A stretch of 64,000 nucleotides of DNA from Ruegeria sp. A3M17 (lineage in GTDB: Bacteria; Pseudomonadota; Alphaproteobacteria; Rhodobacterales; Rhodobacteraceae): assembly GCF_003318255.1 (NCBI RefSeq), contig NZ_QOCF01000004.1:124001-188000 (forward strand), in the 5' to 3' direction. A program made the position numbers and the translations under genes. How positions within the stretch are numbered: the first letter of the stretch is position 1; each line of letters opens with the position of its first letter. Shown piece by piece: positions 16,926-25,866 of the stretch. The notes below the pieces were generated by a model, which saw only the letters and a program-made list of their open reading frames with translations, did no database searches and was not told where the DNA came from.

Positions 16926-19088
16926 TCAATCCTGCGCTAATGGCATGTCAGCGTCCGTCTCGACGCCACTGCGTAAAACGCTGAAACGGGCCTGCGGCTG
17001 GTTTTCGGATACAAGCTTGGCCAACAAAGCATCCAGGCTTTCTGATTCCTCAATATTCGTTCCGGAATTTGCCTCTGAGACCAAGACATCTCCCTTTTGC
17101 AAGCTGCCCATAGTCTCAGGCGGAACTGCGGTTAGAACTGCTTTCCACCCTGCGCCGCCTGTGTTCTGAATTGTAAATACGTATCCGTTTTCCAGACCCA
17201 ACACGCGCATCGCGGGCAGTGCCAACAACCCGTTTTGAGGGCGGGTTTCACCCAATGTACGATACCGGGCAGAAACACGGATGTAGCCGTCCGGGTCCAC
17301 TTTCAGATCGTTCAGCACTTGTGCAGCAAAAGTCGATTCTGCCTGTACGGGTTTGCCGTTCAGAGTAAAGATCGTGGCACCACGCTTGACCCATTCACCT
17401 ACAATTGACGTGTCAAGATCCTGATCAACGCCGGTAATTGCAATCACGTTGCCGGTCGAAGCCCGACGTCGCGATGTTTGAAACGGAATCTCCACATCCC
17501 AATGCGAAAATGCGACCTGTTGTTCCATCAGGTTCACCGGTTCCGCCGGAACGAGCGGCGTCGGCTCGACGGTCGCGGCTTCAGCCGTTTCCGTCGCCGC
17601 AGCTTCTTCCTGCTCCGTGGCAACCGGATTTTCTTGCGCCTGCTCGACAGGCTCTGGAGTGGATGCGACCTCGGCCTGCGTGGGCTCTATTGGTTCTGGT
17701 GCCGGCTCCACTTCGGTTGCGGTCACTTGCTCGACCGGTTCCTGCTCGGATGTTTCGACTGTGGCCGTTTCTTCCACCGTTTCTGTCGCTACGGGCGCTT
17801 GCGTCGATGCAGTGTCTTCGGCCGGAGTTTCCTCACCAGGCATTAGGAAGAACCCGCCTGCCGCCAAAGCGGCGACCACGGCCACACCCGCAACAATTTT
17901 GCCTGCACCACTGGATCCGCTTTTGACCACGGTATCCACCGCGACCGGAACTTCATCCTTCGATGTGAACGTGGCGAGCCCGTCGTCGTTCTTGTCTTCA
18001 TTGCCCAGTGCAATGTCTGTGTTTCCGGCAAGCAATGCGGTGACAACGGCTTCGGCGTTTTCACTTTCAGCCTTGATCCGGGCCTTTTCTTCTGCTTCGT
18101 CTTTCTGGTCCATCGCCACGATCACCGACACCGGCCGGTAGTCAAAGCTGTCGAACATCACGCTGGGGCCACGGAACATGCGCAACCAGTCCAACGCGGT
18201 CTGCAGACGATCTGTCGCGTGAACTTCCATCGCCTTGTCGATGGCCTGCAGGAACCCGTTGGGATAGCCCTCAAAGCGCCCGGCCAGCGGTGTGTAGGGG
18301 TCTGTCTGACCATTGTTGAACGCGTTCAGGCGGGTTTGACCGTCGATCGGACGTTCGCCGCTGATGGCGTGATACAGTGTTGCCGCAAGAACATAGAGGT
18401 CACTGCTTGGCCCTTGTTCCGCGCCGCGTACATAAAACTCATGCGGCGAATACCCGTCCTTGATGACCCGCAGCGTCATCAGCGCAGCGGATTGGTGCGC
18501 AGCCTGTTCACGCGCAGCACCAAAGTCGATCAGGACCGGATCGCCATTTTCATCAATCAGGATATTGTCGGGCGAAATATCGCGGTGCAGCATGCCGCTT
18601 TGATGGATGAAAGACACCGCCGACAGCATTTTCTCGGTGACCTGAACGATAAAGTCAGGGCCAGCTTTGTTCTTGGAGTCCTCAACATAGTCCAGCAGAT
18701 CGCAGCCACGGATGAAATCCATCGCGATATAAGCGGTCTCGTTGTCTTCGAACACCTGATGAACGTCGACGATATTGGGGTGAACCAAGCGGGCGTGATT
18801 ACGTGCTTCAAGGATAAACAGGTCGATGATCGCGCGTAGATCGTCCTCGCAACCCGGCTCGCCCGGTTCAACCATATCGCCGTTACGGCGGCAAAGGGCA
18901 CCGGGATAGCACTCTTTGATCACAACTTCGCGTTCCAGACTGTCCCGCGCAAGATAGGTGATCCCAAATCCGCCATTGCTGATAAAGCGCAGGATCTCGT
19001 ACTGCCCGCGCAACAGCTTGGCGCCGGGTTGAAGACCTTCAATTTTCGGTTCGTCGTGCGTTTCGCCGACGGCCTGGTTGTGGCTCAT
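16926..19088 (-). CDS. Transmembrane Ser/Thr protein kinase with periplasmic C-terminal domain
   Basis: 720 aa. Cytoplasmic Hanks-type kinase domain at about residues 28-310: glycine loop NGGFGITY (38-45), catalytic lysine K58 in VVIKECYP, HRD at 168-170 in HRDISPDNIL, DFG at 188-190. A single membrane helix spans about 397-417 (VAGVAVVAALAAGGFFLMPG). Beyond it is a long Glu/Pro/Thr-rich stalk (about 420-520), then a folded C-terminus (525-715) with two PDZ-like segments (VKRGATIFTLNGKPV and LQKGDVLV). GGAAAGAA precedes the ATG. It probably heads the kinase-FHA-PP2C-LysM transcription unit and could link periplasmic sensing to the cytoplasmic GTPases. Confidence 0.92.
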   Translation of the reverse strand: MSHNQAVGETHDEPKIEGLQPGAKLLRGQYEILRFISNGGFGITYLARDSLEREVVIKECYPGALCRRNGDMVEPGEPGCEDDLRAIIDLFILEARNHARLVHPNIVDVHQVFEDNETAYIAMDFIRGCDLLDYVEDSKNKAGPDFIVQVTEKMLSAVSFIHQSGMLHRDISPDNILIDENGDPVLIDFGAAREQAAHQSAALMTLRVIKDGYSPHEFYVRGAEQGPSSDLYVLAATLYHAISGERPIDGQTRLNAFNNGQTDPYTPLAGRFEGYPNGFLQAIDKAMEVHATDRLQTALDWLRMFRGPSVMFDSFDYRPVSVIVAMDQKDEAEEKARIKAESENAEAVVTALLAGNTDIALGNEDKNDDGLATFTSKDEVPVAVDTVVKSGSSGAGKIVAGVAVVAALAAGGFFLMPGEETPAEDTASTQAPVATETVEETATVETSEQEPVEQVTATEVEPAPEPIEPTQAEVASTPEPVEQAQENPVATEQEEAAATETAEAATVEPTPLVPAEPVNLMEQQVAFSHWDVEIPFQTSRRRASTGNVIAITGVDQDLDTSIVGEWVKRGATIFTLNGKPVQAESTFAAQVLNDLKVDPDGYIRVSARYRTLGETRPQNGLLALPAMRVLGLENGYVFTIQNTGGAGWKAVLTAVPPETMGSLQKGDVLVSEANSGTNIEESESLDALLAKLVSENQPQARFSVLRSGVETDADMPLAQD

Positions 19089-19426
19089 TTCTTTCCGCCC
19101 GTTCTAATCGTTTTGCGGCTTACTTAACTGGGCTTTCAGCCCGCGAACTCACAACCAAACACAACCGCAGGACACTCATGTACGTTAGACGTTTCAAATT
19201 TGACTTTATTGGGGCCGCCTGATGGCTTCACTAAGAACCCAGCGCAAAGAAAATCTATATATGGTGACCTTGCCCATACGGAAATCTAAATGTTGATTTT
19301 TTAGCGGCATCACTTGCGGACTGAGTGTCTGTTTTCTGCGGATTGGTCACTAAATCCGAAACAATAAACGCGCGATTCTGAGGGCTTCGAATCGCTGCGT
19401 TGCGGCTCAATTAAAACGGGTAGGCA
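19089..19426. other. Non-coding gap between GTPase and kinase genes
   Basis: 338 bases without a credible gene on either strand. This is the only large gap inside the minus-strand cluster, so it probably holds the promoter of the kinase unit. A small inverted repeat GGGCT-ttc-AGCCC lies at 19130-19142, about 40 nt before the kinase start. No terminator with a T-run was found after the GTPase gene, so readthrough from the upstream unit is possible. Confidence 0.5.
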
Positions 19427-20713
19427 TCAGGTTCCGGTTTTTGCCTGAACGGAATCGACGCGGCTGCCGGCCCAGGCGAGGTTGTCGCTGAGCTGGGCGA
19501 GGATGCTGATAGCGTCCTTCAGTGGCGCGTCACCGCTTTCGAATTGCAGTAGCAAAAGAAGATCAGTGGCCTTTTCAAACTCACCGGGAATCCAGTCAGC
19601 TTCGGTGGCGATTTCGCCCCCTTGCTCCAGACGCTCTGCAAAATCTTCGACGATTTCCTGACAGCTATTCAGGAATGCGGCCGGTTCGATATCCGATGTC
19701 TCGCGCAAGTCGTCATAGATGCTGGCGATTGCCGCCAGCCAGTCTTCAAGGATCGGGTTTTCAAGCGGGGGAAGGGCGGATTCCAGCGTGGCGTGAATCG
19801 AGGGTGCTTCGACCTGCGCTGGTTCAGCTTCTGCGATGTTCAGGCTGGTCAGAAAGGGAAGAAATTCCTGCTTGATGTCAATTTGGGCAGCTTCCAAATC
19901 CTTCAAACGCCGCTCGGATGCGACTTGCAGGACCTGTTCGGCCAGATTTTGACCGCCACAGGTCTCCCACAGATCAAAATCAGGCTCGGGTTCTTGCGCC
20001 ATGGCCTTGACGGCGACCGGTGTGCCGATGGGCACGACAGACCGAAAGAATTTACCTTTTTCTTTTTGCAACCGGTGCAGAACACGGTCCAGAGCATCCC
20101 GAACCGGGGGGAGATCCGTGTGGGTTACGGCCAGCAAGCTGTTCGAGCGCAATTCTTGCGGAACTTGTGCCCACAGGTGGCGCTCGGTCTCACGCCAGGC
20201 ATTGGTTCCGTTCGTGCACCAGATGGCACAATCGACATAGGACAACAGTTCCAGAGTGGACTTGTAGGTGTCATCCAGTGCGCCGGTTCCCGGCAGATCG
20301 AACAATGAGATCTCTTGCAGGGCAGGGGTATTCAACCCGACTGAAATAAAATCAGGACTATCAGCTGCGGCTTTTTCCAGCGCAATGCCGGAATAAACTT
20401 TGGGCTCTTTGTCCCACCAGCCAACCGTGGTTTCCGGTGCATCCGCGTATGCCACGATAACTAATGGCAGTTTCAGATGCTGCGGACCCGTCGGCAGAAT
20501 GTCCGCCCCGGCAAGCATGTTTGCGAGGCTGGATTTCCCGGCCCCAAATTCCCCGGCAAAACCGATATTGACCGCATTCGAAAGCCGTTCGGCATGAAAC
20601 AAGGCGCGCTCGCGCATCTTGTCCAGACCTGCCTCTGACGGCAGGTTTTCGGTGGCGGTCAGGAAGCGTTCAAGCTTGCGTACTTCCTGTTCGGTTCCGG
20701 GAAATTCAATCAT
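19427..20713 (-). CDS. Dynamin-superfamily-like small partner GTPase (second pair)
   Basis: 428 aa. GTPase domain at about residues 48-250: P-loop GEFGAGKSS (54-62), G3 DLPG (139-142), G4 THTD (197-200). The C-terminal part is helical and acidic. It shares AWRETER (172-178), followed by a similar NSLL-VT block, with the GTPase at 24137, showing the two are paralogues. Its ATG overlaps the stop of the large dynamin-like gene by ATGA, implying coupled translation and probably a complex. The P-loop replaces the common GxxxxGK-T with Ser and has an unusual G4, so nucleotide specificity needs testing. Function unknown. Confidence 0.82.
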   Translation of the reverse strand: MIEFPGTEQEVRKLERFLTATENLPSEAGLDKMRERALFHAERLSNAVNIGFAGEFGAGKSSLANMLAGADILPTGPQHLKLPLVIVAYADAPETTVGWWDKEPKVYSGIALEKAAADSPDFISVGLNTPALQEISLFDLPGTGALDDTYKSTLELLSYVDCAIWCTNGTNAWRETERHLWAQVPQELRSNSLLAVTHTDLPPVRDALDRVLHRLQKEKGKFFRSVVPIGTPVAVKAMAQEPEPDFDLWETCGGQNLAEQVLQVASERRLKDLEAAQIDIKQEFLPFLTSLNIAEAEPAQVEAPSIHATLESALPPLENPILEDWLAAIASIYDDLRETSDIEPAAFLNSCQEIVEDFAERLEQGGEIATEADWIPGEFEKATDLLLLLQFESGDAPLKDAISILAQLSDNLAWAGSRVDSVQAKTGT

Positions 20714-22752
20714 TCCGCAGCCTCTGCTAATTTCTTGTCGGCGCTATTGCCGCCGAATACCGCATCCAGATCATCGGCAACACGTTGCGCCTGATCGAAT
20801 GCTGCCTGTGCTTCTGCACGAACATTGGTTTGGCCGGTTCCGACCCGTAGTTCAAGATGTCCGGCCAACAATGCCAGATAATGGTCAAGAACGGTGTTCA
20901 GACGCTCAAGCAGATCGGCGCGCGCTGTGTCCACCAGATCGTCCCCGATCATTTCGAATTCCTGAACGATCATCCGCTCGGCCCGAGCGACCACACTTTT
21001 ACGCGAAATCAGACGGGACAGCCAGCTTACGCGCAATTCTACGGTAATGCCCCGCGTCAGTGCGGTGGTATCCGGGCGGAACCACCGAACCGCGCTGGTG
21101 TTCATCCGACTGTCGGTCGGGTCTTGCCAGCCGGGCAGGGCGCGAAGCGCCGCATTGCTGTTCATGTCGACGGCATAAAGTTCGCTCAGCATTCTCTGCC
21201 GCACCACTTGTGTTGCACCTTGAACCAGTTCGCGCATGCGATCCCGCAGCGGCGAAAAGTTCAATTCGGTGTCTCCGCCCTTGGCCAACAAGGGGGAATC
21301 GCCATTCGGTCCGCGGACAACGGCGGAAACGGCCTCGGATACAGTGTCATCCATGACGCCGCGAAGATTGGCCAACACATCATCCATATCGTCAATGATC
21401 TGTGTGGTTTTTTGCGAAACCAGCGCGCGCAGCTCGGCCAGTGTTTTGTCGTTTTCGTCGCCGTCGGTCATGTCGGCGGAGTTTTCGTCGTCAATTACGC
21501 GCAGATGGGCCTTGGACCGTTCCAGTTCACCTTGCGCAAAACTGTTAAGATGCTGCCAGGCCATCTTGAGCTGTTCGTCACGGGGCCCTTGGGTCAAGGC
21601 GTGCGTAACATGGCGGCGCAGATCGGGCAGACCCGAGGCGATCATTGCGGCAAAGCGCAAAACGCCCTCACGGCTGATTGGGCCGGGACCCTGTTTGATC
21701 TCTTCTACACCGTCCAGATATTGCCTCATCTGCTCGGGATGGGCGCGCAGCCAAGCCAGAACGTGATCGTGGTTCACGCCGGTATCGTCACCGGTTAAGG
21801 CATAATGGGCCCATTGGGCACTGCCCATCAGTACATCAATGTCCGAGTTGCCCAGGGCTTTTTCCAGGCCATCCAAAACGTCCGCCCGGACTTTTCCGGC
21901 ATCCTCGGCGCCACCGCCCAATTCGTCAACGCGGTTGATGAAGACGACGATCTGCCCCAGTTCCAGCGCCTGCATCAGGCGGAACAGCTTCAGATCCGCC
22001 CGCGACAAAGCCTGATGCGCGGACAATACAACAACAAAGAAATCGGATTCTTTGAGATATTGGCGCGAGATTTCTTCGCGGATCAACAGCGGGTCGTTGA
22101 CGCCGGGCGTATCCGTGACCGTCAGCGGGAACGGAAAATGGCCGATGTCAAAGTAGACCTCGGCCTTGCGTGTGATGTCACTATACAGTCCCCGATCTGA
22201 ACCGGGGTCGTATTCTTCGCTGTCGGTCGGATCGTCACCCGCACAAACATAACGGGCCAGATCGTCCGAGTTCAGATGCTCCAGATCGTGATGCTGACCC
22301 AGCAACTGCTCGTAGCTGTCGCCCAATCGCAGTTGGGCACGGGTTTTCATCGCGTCGACCTGCTCTTCGATCATCTCGCGCTTATAACTGTCCTCGTCAT
22401 CGGGGAACATGTTGCGCAGCTCTTCGCCCTCGGCGATCAGCGCCTGCCACTGACGGTTATCGAAGAAATGAAACTCCGCCCCTCGGGTTCGACCCGAGGG
22501 GTGACCGAAATGCATGTCGGTGATCACGGTCGTCCACGGATTAACATCCGAGGGCAGGTATTCGGCCTGCCCCGTAAACCCGTTGATAAGGCGGGACTTA
22601 CCAGCCTTGATCTGCCCGACAAATGCAATTGACGGTTTCAGATTTGATAGATCGCCTACAATGCGTGAAATAAACTGGCGGGTCTCGTCGTTGCTGACCC
22701 CGTTCATGTCTTCGGCGATTCGAATTAACTCACGACGGTTATTTTCACTCAT
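20710..22752 (-). CDS. Large dynamin-like GTPase (second pair)
   Basis: 680 aa. GTPase domain at about residues 40-300: P-loop GQIKAGKS (46-53), G2 threonines in NPWTTVIT, G3 DTPG (214-217), G4 NRVD (273-276). A long helical region follows, with a segment SWLSRLISRKS near residues 590-600 that could be a membrane-touching paddle. The P-loop, NPWT and G4 motifs match the other large GTPase at 25867, so the two are paralogues. The ATG at 22752 is chosen (CAGGG precedes it); a GTG 27 nt upstream is less likely. Bacterial dynamin-like proteins often work as pairs on membranes; membrane remodelling is inferred. Confidence 0.87.
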   Translation of the reverse strand: MSENNRRELIRIAEDMNGVSNDETRQFISRIVGDLSNLKPSIAFVGQIKAGKSRLINGFTGQAEYLPSDVNPWTTVITDMHFGHPSGRTRGAEFHFFDNRQWQALIAEGEELRNMFPDDEDSYKREMIEEQVDAMKTRAQLRLGDSYEQLLGQHHDLEHLNSDDLARYVCAGDDPTDSEEYDPGSDRGLYSDITRKAEVYFDIGHFPFPLTVTDTPGVNDPLLIREEISRQYLKESDFFVVVLSAHQALSRADLKLFRLMQALELGQIVVFINRVDELGGGAEDAGKVRADVLDGLEKALGNSDIDVLMGSAQWAHYALTGDDTGVNHDHVLAWLRAHPEQMRQYLDGVEEIKQGPGPISREGVLRFAAMIASGLPDLRRHVTHALTQGPRDEQLKMAWQHLNSFAQGELERSKAHLRVIDDENSADMTDGDENDKTLAELRALVSQKTTQIIDDMDDVLANLRGVMDDTVSEAVSAVVRGPNGDSPLLAKGGDTELNFSPLRDRMRELVQGATQVVRQRMLSELYAVDMNSNAALRALPGWQDPTDSRMNTSAVRWFRPDTTALTRGITVELRVSWLSRLISRKSVVARAERMIVQEFEMIGDDLVDTARADLLERLNTVLDHYLALLAGHLELRVGTGQTNVRAEAQAAFDQAQRVADDLDAVFGGNSADKKLAEAAE

Positions 22753-22818
22753 ACTGTTACCCTGGGTACTTGCAATCACAGATTGAAATAGTCGAAAAAT
22801 TGAATATTACGGGCGCTA

Positions 22819-23679
22819 TCATTCGGAACGCTCCGTCAGAGATGTCCACAGATTCACAATGGCGCCTAGCTTGCGCGCCTCGTGAACGACCATGGAGAAT
22901 TCCTTGCCGTCATTCAGGACGGCCAAACCAGAACCTTTACCGCCGGACGGACGTATGACGATCAGTTGCGGATGATCCAGCGCCGCGGCCGTGTCATCAT
23001 CCCAGCCCGACAAGTCACGCGCGAACTGCGCCAGCAAAGTTTGATCTGCCTGTAATGGCTGATCTTCACTACAATCGCCGTCAGACTGAACCATTTCCCC
23101 GCCTTCAGCTTTGACCTGGATGCGACCAACAGCCAAACGCTGGCTGCCAAGATAGAACTGGTTGGCCAAATCGCTGGTTTCGTCTGCTGGTTCCACGTCA
23201 TTTTCGGGCTCGGCAGAGTTCGGAACGACCGCTATGACGGGTTCAGCGGGCATTTCGATCATCGTGCAAGCACTAGCGATTTCGCTAAAAGTGATTCCGA
23301 CATCGTCCGCTTCCAGCGTGGCGTCCGGCCGCAGGGATATCAGGCTGAGCGGTGCAGGCGCGACGGCAATATCGGTTACCAGCTGCGCCAATTGACCCGC
23401 CAGCGTATCGCGCTCTTCGGTCTCAAAATCAGGCGCAACGCCGGACCGGACACGGAAGACATCAGTAACCCGAGAGCTATTGACCTCAATCGCAAGGCAA
23501 TCGCCATTGGCAGCCGTAAACTCTAACCGGCGCGGCAAAACAGTGCCACGGATGGACTGCAACACCTTTTCGCGACGCTCAAGCGCAGTGTCACCAGCAA
23601 GCGCGATGGCTGGTTCCAGCCGCGCGACCGATGATCGCCCAATATCCTCGAGCAAATCGAGTATGTTTGTATCCATCAT
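22819..23679 (-). CDS. Conserved-looking hypothetical protein of GTPase cluster (286 aa)
   Basis: 286 aa, no signal peptide or membrane helix, acidic (central PNSAEPENDVEPADETSD linker near residue 160). The N-terminal half (1-150) and C-terminal half (165-286) look like separate small alpha/beta domains; the latter includes LAQFARDLSGWDDDTA and GSGLAVLNDGKEFSMVVH. I do not recognise the family. GGGGG precedes the ATG at 23679. It lies between the roadblock-like gene and a large dynamin-like gene with short gaps, so it is probably an accessory or regulator of the GTPases. Confidence 0.7.
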   Translation of the reverse strand: MMDTNILDLLEDIGRSSVARLEPAIALAGDTALERREKVLQSIRGTVLPRRLEFTAANGDCLAIEVNSSRVTDVFRVRSGVAPDFETEERDTLAGQLAQLVTDIAVAPAPLSLISLRPDATLEADDVGITFSEIASACTMIEMPAEPVIAVVPNSAEPENDVEPADETSDLANQFYLGSQRLAVGRIQVKAEGGEMVQSDGDCSEDQPLQADQTLLAQFARDLSGWDDDTAAALDHPQLIVIRPSGGKGSGLAVLNDGKEFSMVVHEARKLGAIVNLWTSLTERSE

Positions 23680-23702
23680 GCCGTGACCCCCTCTGGTCCC
23701 GT

Positions 23703-24104
23703 CTAAACTGCAGCCGCGACGGGCCCCAAGCTGAGATGCGATTTTGTCAGTGCCAACCCTACATTCGCGCTGTTGCGACAGATGTAGCAGACCACATGAT
23801 CCGGATAGGCCTGCGTCCGCAAGAAAATGTTCAACCGATCCTTTGAAAACACCGCGATTTCCCCAAATCCCGGGTTTTCGGTATCAGCATTACCCGATTG
23901 CCGCAGCAATGCTTCAAAAGCACCCACGCCGCCACCCTGAAACAGGTTCGCCACTGCAAGCGCGAGACTGTCCAGCACTTCGGCGTCCTCTTGATCGTGG
24001 ACACTGGTCCCCAATAACATCCCTGTTTCCATGTCGATATACCCGGCTGCAACGCAGTCGGGTATCGTTTCCATCGCAGATTTCAGTGCGGCTTCGATAG
24101 ACAT
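23703..24104 (-). CDS. Roadblock/LC7-like protein
   Basis: 133 aa, the size of a single roadblock/LC7 domain. The pattern fits: a helix (EAALKSAMETIPDCVAAGYI), a strand pair with MLLGTSV, a long helix (DSLALAVANLFQG), then strands EIAVFSKDRLNIFLR and DHVVCYICRNSANVGLAL. Roadblock proteins act as regulators or scaffolds of small GTPases (MglB for MglA, conservon CvnB). Its place among four GTPase genes supports that role here. Assignment is by eye from fold pattern, not by alignment. Confidence 0.65.
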   Translation of the reverse strand: MSIEAALKSAMETIPDCVAAGYIDMETGMLLGTSVHDQEDAEVLDSLALAVANLFQGGGVGAFEALLRQSGNADTENPGFGEIAVFSKDRLNIFLRTQAYPDHVVCYICRNSANVGLALTKSHLSLGPVAAAV

Positions 24105-24136
24105 CGGGCTTCCCGTCCTTCTACCTTGGTTTCACG

Positions 24137-25858
24137 TTATAAAACATGCCATTCAGCCCCGCCCTTGTTCCCAGCTTTCGGAAGCGTTGAAACGTCTTTT
24201 TTTGCGTCGCGGGCGCCGTGTTCAGCGGCGATCTTGTCGAACTCTTCCAGGAAGGCCACAAAAACCTTTTTCAGGCCTTCTGAGTCTTCGGGAAGATCCT
24301 CACCAGCGGTGATCTCGCGCCACATCGCCGATGCGCTGAGTGTTGATCCGGCCTCCACATTCAGCAGTTGCTCAAGCGATCCAGACTCGGCCTCCGCCTC
24401 GGACGACGTGCCGTTCGGCATATGCACGATCTGTGTTTCCATCAGGCCGCTGGTTTCAGGTTCCGGTTCGAATTCATCCGCCGCACCATCCGATTGCTCG
24501 GCGAGCAAGGCGGCAATGGAGGAGACTGACACATCAGCGCTTTGCGCGTCTGCGCCGGGTTTGTCGGTCTCAACAGTTTCAGGCACGTCGGCCAGCTTGT
24601 CTCCAAGCGACGCCACAAAGGGATCCTGACCATCGGCGCTGAAGTCAGATTGCTCTGCTTCGGCTTCGACTTCGGCTTCCAGTTCCAGGGGCTCTTCTTC
24701 GTCGAAATCCTCGTCATCCAGTTCAAGAAACGCGTTTTCTTCCGAAGGGATCTCGGCAACATCCGCCAAATTCAGAGGCTGACTTGGCGTTTCCCGGAAG
24801 AAAGAGCGTAGTTCGTCCTGATCTGTTTCGGGCGTGGTCTCTTCCGAGATCGCGGTCATTTCGGCTCGCAACCGTTCGGCCTCATCCGCGTCAATGCGGG
24901 GTGCGCGTTCAGTGTCGCCAGAACGCGCCTCGACCCGGGCAGGACGGATCGGAAAACTCGTTACGACTTCGTCCTGCGGGTTTTCGTCCTGAACGGGATT
25001 GACCAGCTTTAGCGGAGCAGGCTGCTCTGCGCTCTCACCAGGTTTGCGTAGGCGGATAGGTTGCACACTGGGCATATGGGCAAGGCTGTTGTCGATCTGG
25101 TAACGCGCCAGCATGTCTGCTCGGTTGTCCATGATCTGTTCGGTGATCTCAAGAAAGCTGTCCACCATCTTGCCGCCGCCACTGCGTCCCCACATTTCGG
25201 CGTCGCCGCTCTTGTCGCGTGCGGTAATCGCATCGCGGGCAGAGAACAAAATCGATCGATTGAACAGATGCCCGGCCTCGCGGTTTACACGGCGCAACAC
25301 CTTCTGGCGGTCCTTCGTGCCCAGTGTATCCGCGCGGGTGACCAACAAAAGCGAGTTGTGTTGCAACCGTTCCGGCAGCGCGACCCATGTCGCCCGTTCG
25401 GTCTCGCGCCAAGCCTGGGTGGCGTGTGTGCACCACAGCACCCCATTGGCCTGACCCACGGCGCGACGCCAGACATCCGTTGAAATCTTGGGGTCCGAGA
25501 TGCCGGGCGTATCGATCAGATCGACCGCCTCGAGAATGTCGGATTCAAGAAAAATACGAACGAATTGGGCGTCGTTGACGCCGACAGACTCCAACGCATC
25601 CAATTCGATGTTTTCGCGTGTGCCGTCATGGCGCTGCACATACGCAGATTTCTTGCCCCAGCTGAACCAGACGGGCGGTAACTGGGTCGCAGTCACCTGA
25701 GTCGGCAGCGTGTGCGACCGAAGCAGAAAGTTGATCAGCGTGGATTTGCCAGCGCTGAACTCTCCCATAAGAGCAAAGATCGGCTTGCGGCGGGACCACT
25801 GCTCAATGCGTTCCCATGCTTTGGGCGAGACGAAACGGGTTTGTGAGTCTTTTGCCAT
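24137..25858 (-). CDS. Partner GTPase with long acidic C-terminal tail (first pair)
   Basis: 573 aa. GTPase domain at about residues 25-250: P-loop GEFSAGKST (32-40), G3 DTPG (116-119), G4 TRAD (174-177), plus AWRETER at 149-155 shared with the paralogue at 19427. From about residue 255 the chain is low-complexity; residues 370-500 are strongly acidic (DDEDFDEEEPLELEAEVEAE), ending in a short helical segment (530-550). The gap from the large dynamin-like gene is 8 nt. The tail may recruit partners such as the FHA or roadblock protein; this is speculation from composition only. Confidence 0.82.
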   Translation of the reverse strand: MAKDSQTRFVSPKAWERIEQWSRRKPIFALMGEFSAGKSTLINFLLRSHTLPTQVTATQLPPVWFSWGKKSAYVQRHDGTRENIELDALESVGVNDAQFVRIFLESDILEAVDLIDTPGISDPKISTDVWRRAVGQANGVLWCTHATQAWRETERATWVALPERLQHNSLLLVTRADTLGTKDRQKVLRRVNREAGHLFNRSILFSARDAITARDKSGDAEMWGRSGGGKMVDSFLEITEQIMDNRADMLARYQIDNSLAHMPSVQPIRLRKPGESAEQPAPLKLVNPVQDENPQDEVVTSFPIRPARVEARSGDTERAPRIDADEAERLRAEMTAISEETTPETDQDELRSFFRETPSQPLNLADVAEIPSEENAFLELDDEDFDEEEPLELEAEVEAEAEQSDFSADGQDPFVASLGDKLADVPETVETDKPGADAQSADVSVSSIAALLAEQSDGAADEFEPEPETSGLMETQIVHMPNGTSSEAEAESGSLEQLLNVEAGSTLSASAMWREITAGEDLPEDSEGLKKVFVAFLEEFDKIAAEHGARDAKKDVSTLPKAGNKGGAEWHVL

Positions 25859-25866
25859 ATCGCTAC

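Noticed and set aside
14941..19088. Type VI secretion locus
   Set aside because: Only the kinase, FHA and phosphatase are present; no VipA/B, Hcp, VgrG, TssJ-M or ClpV genes.
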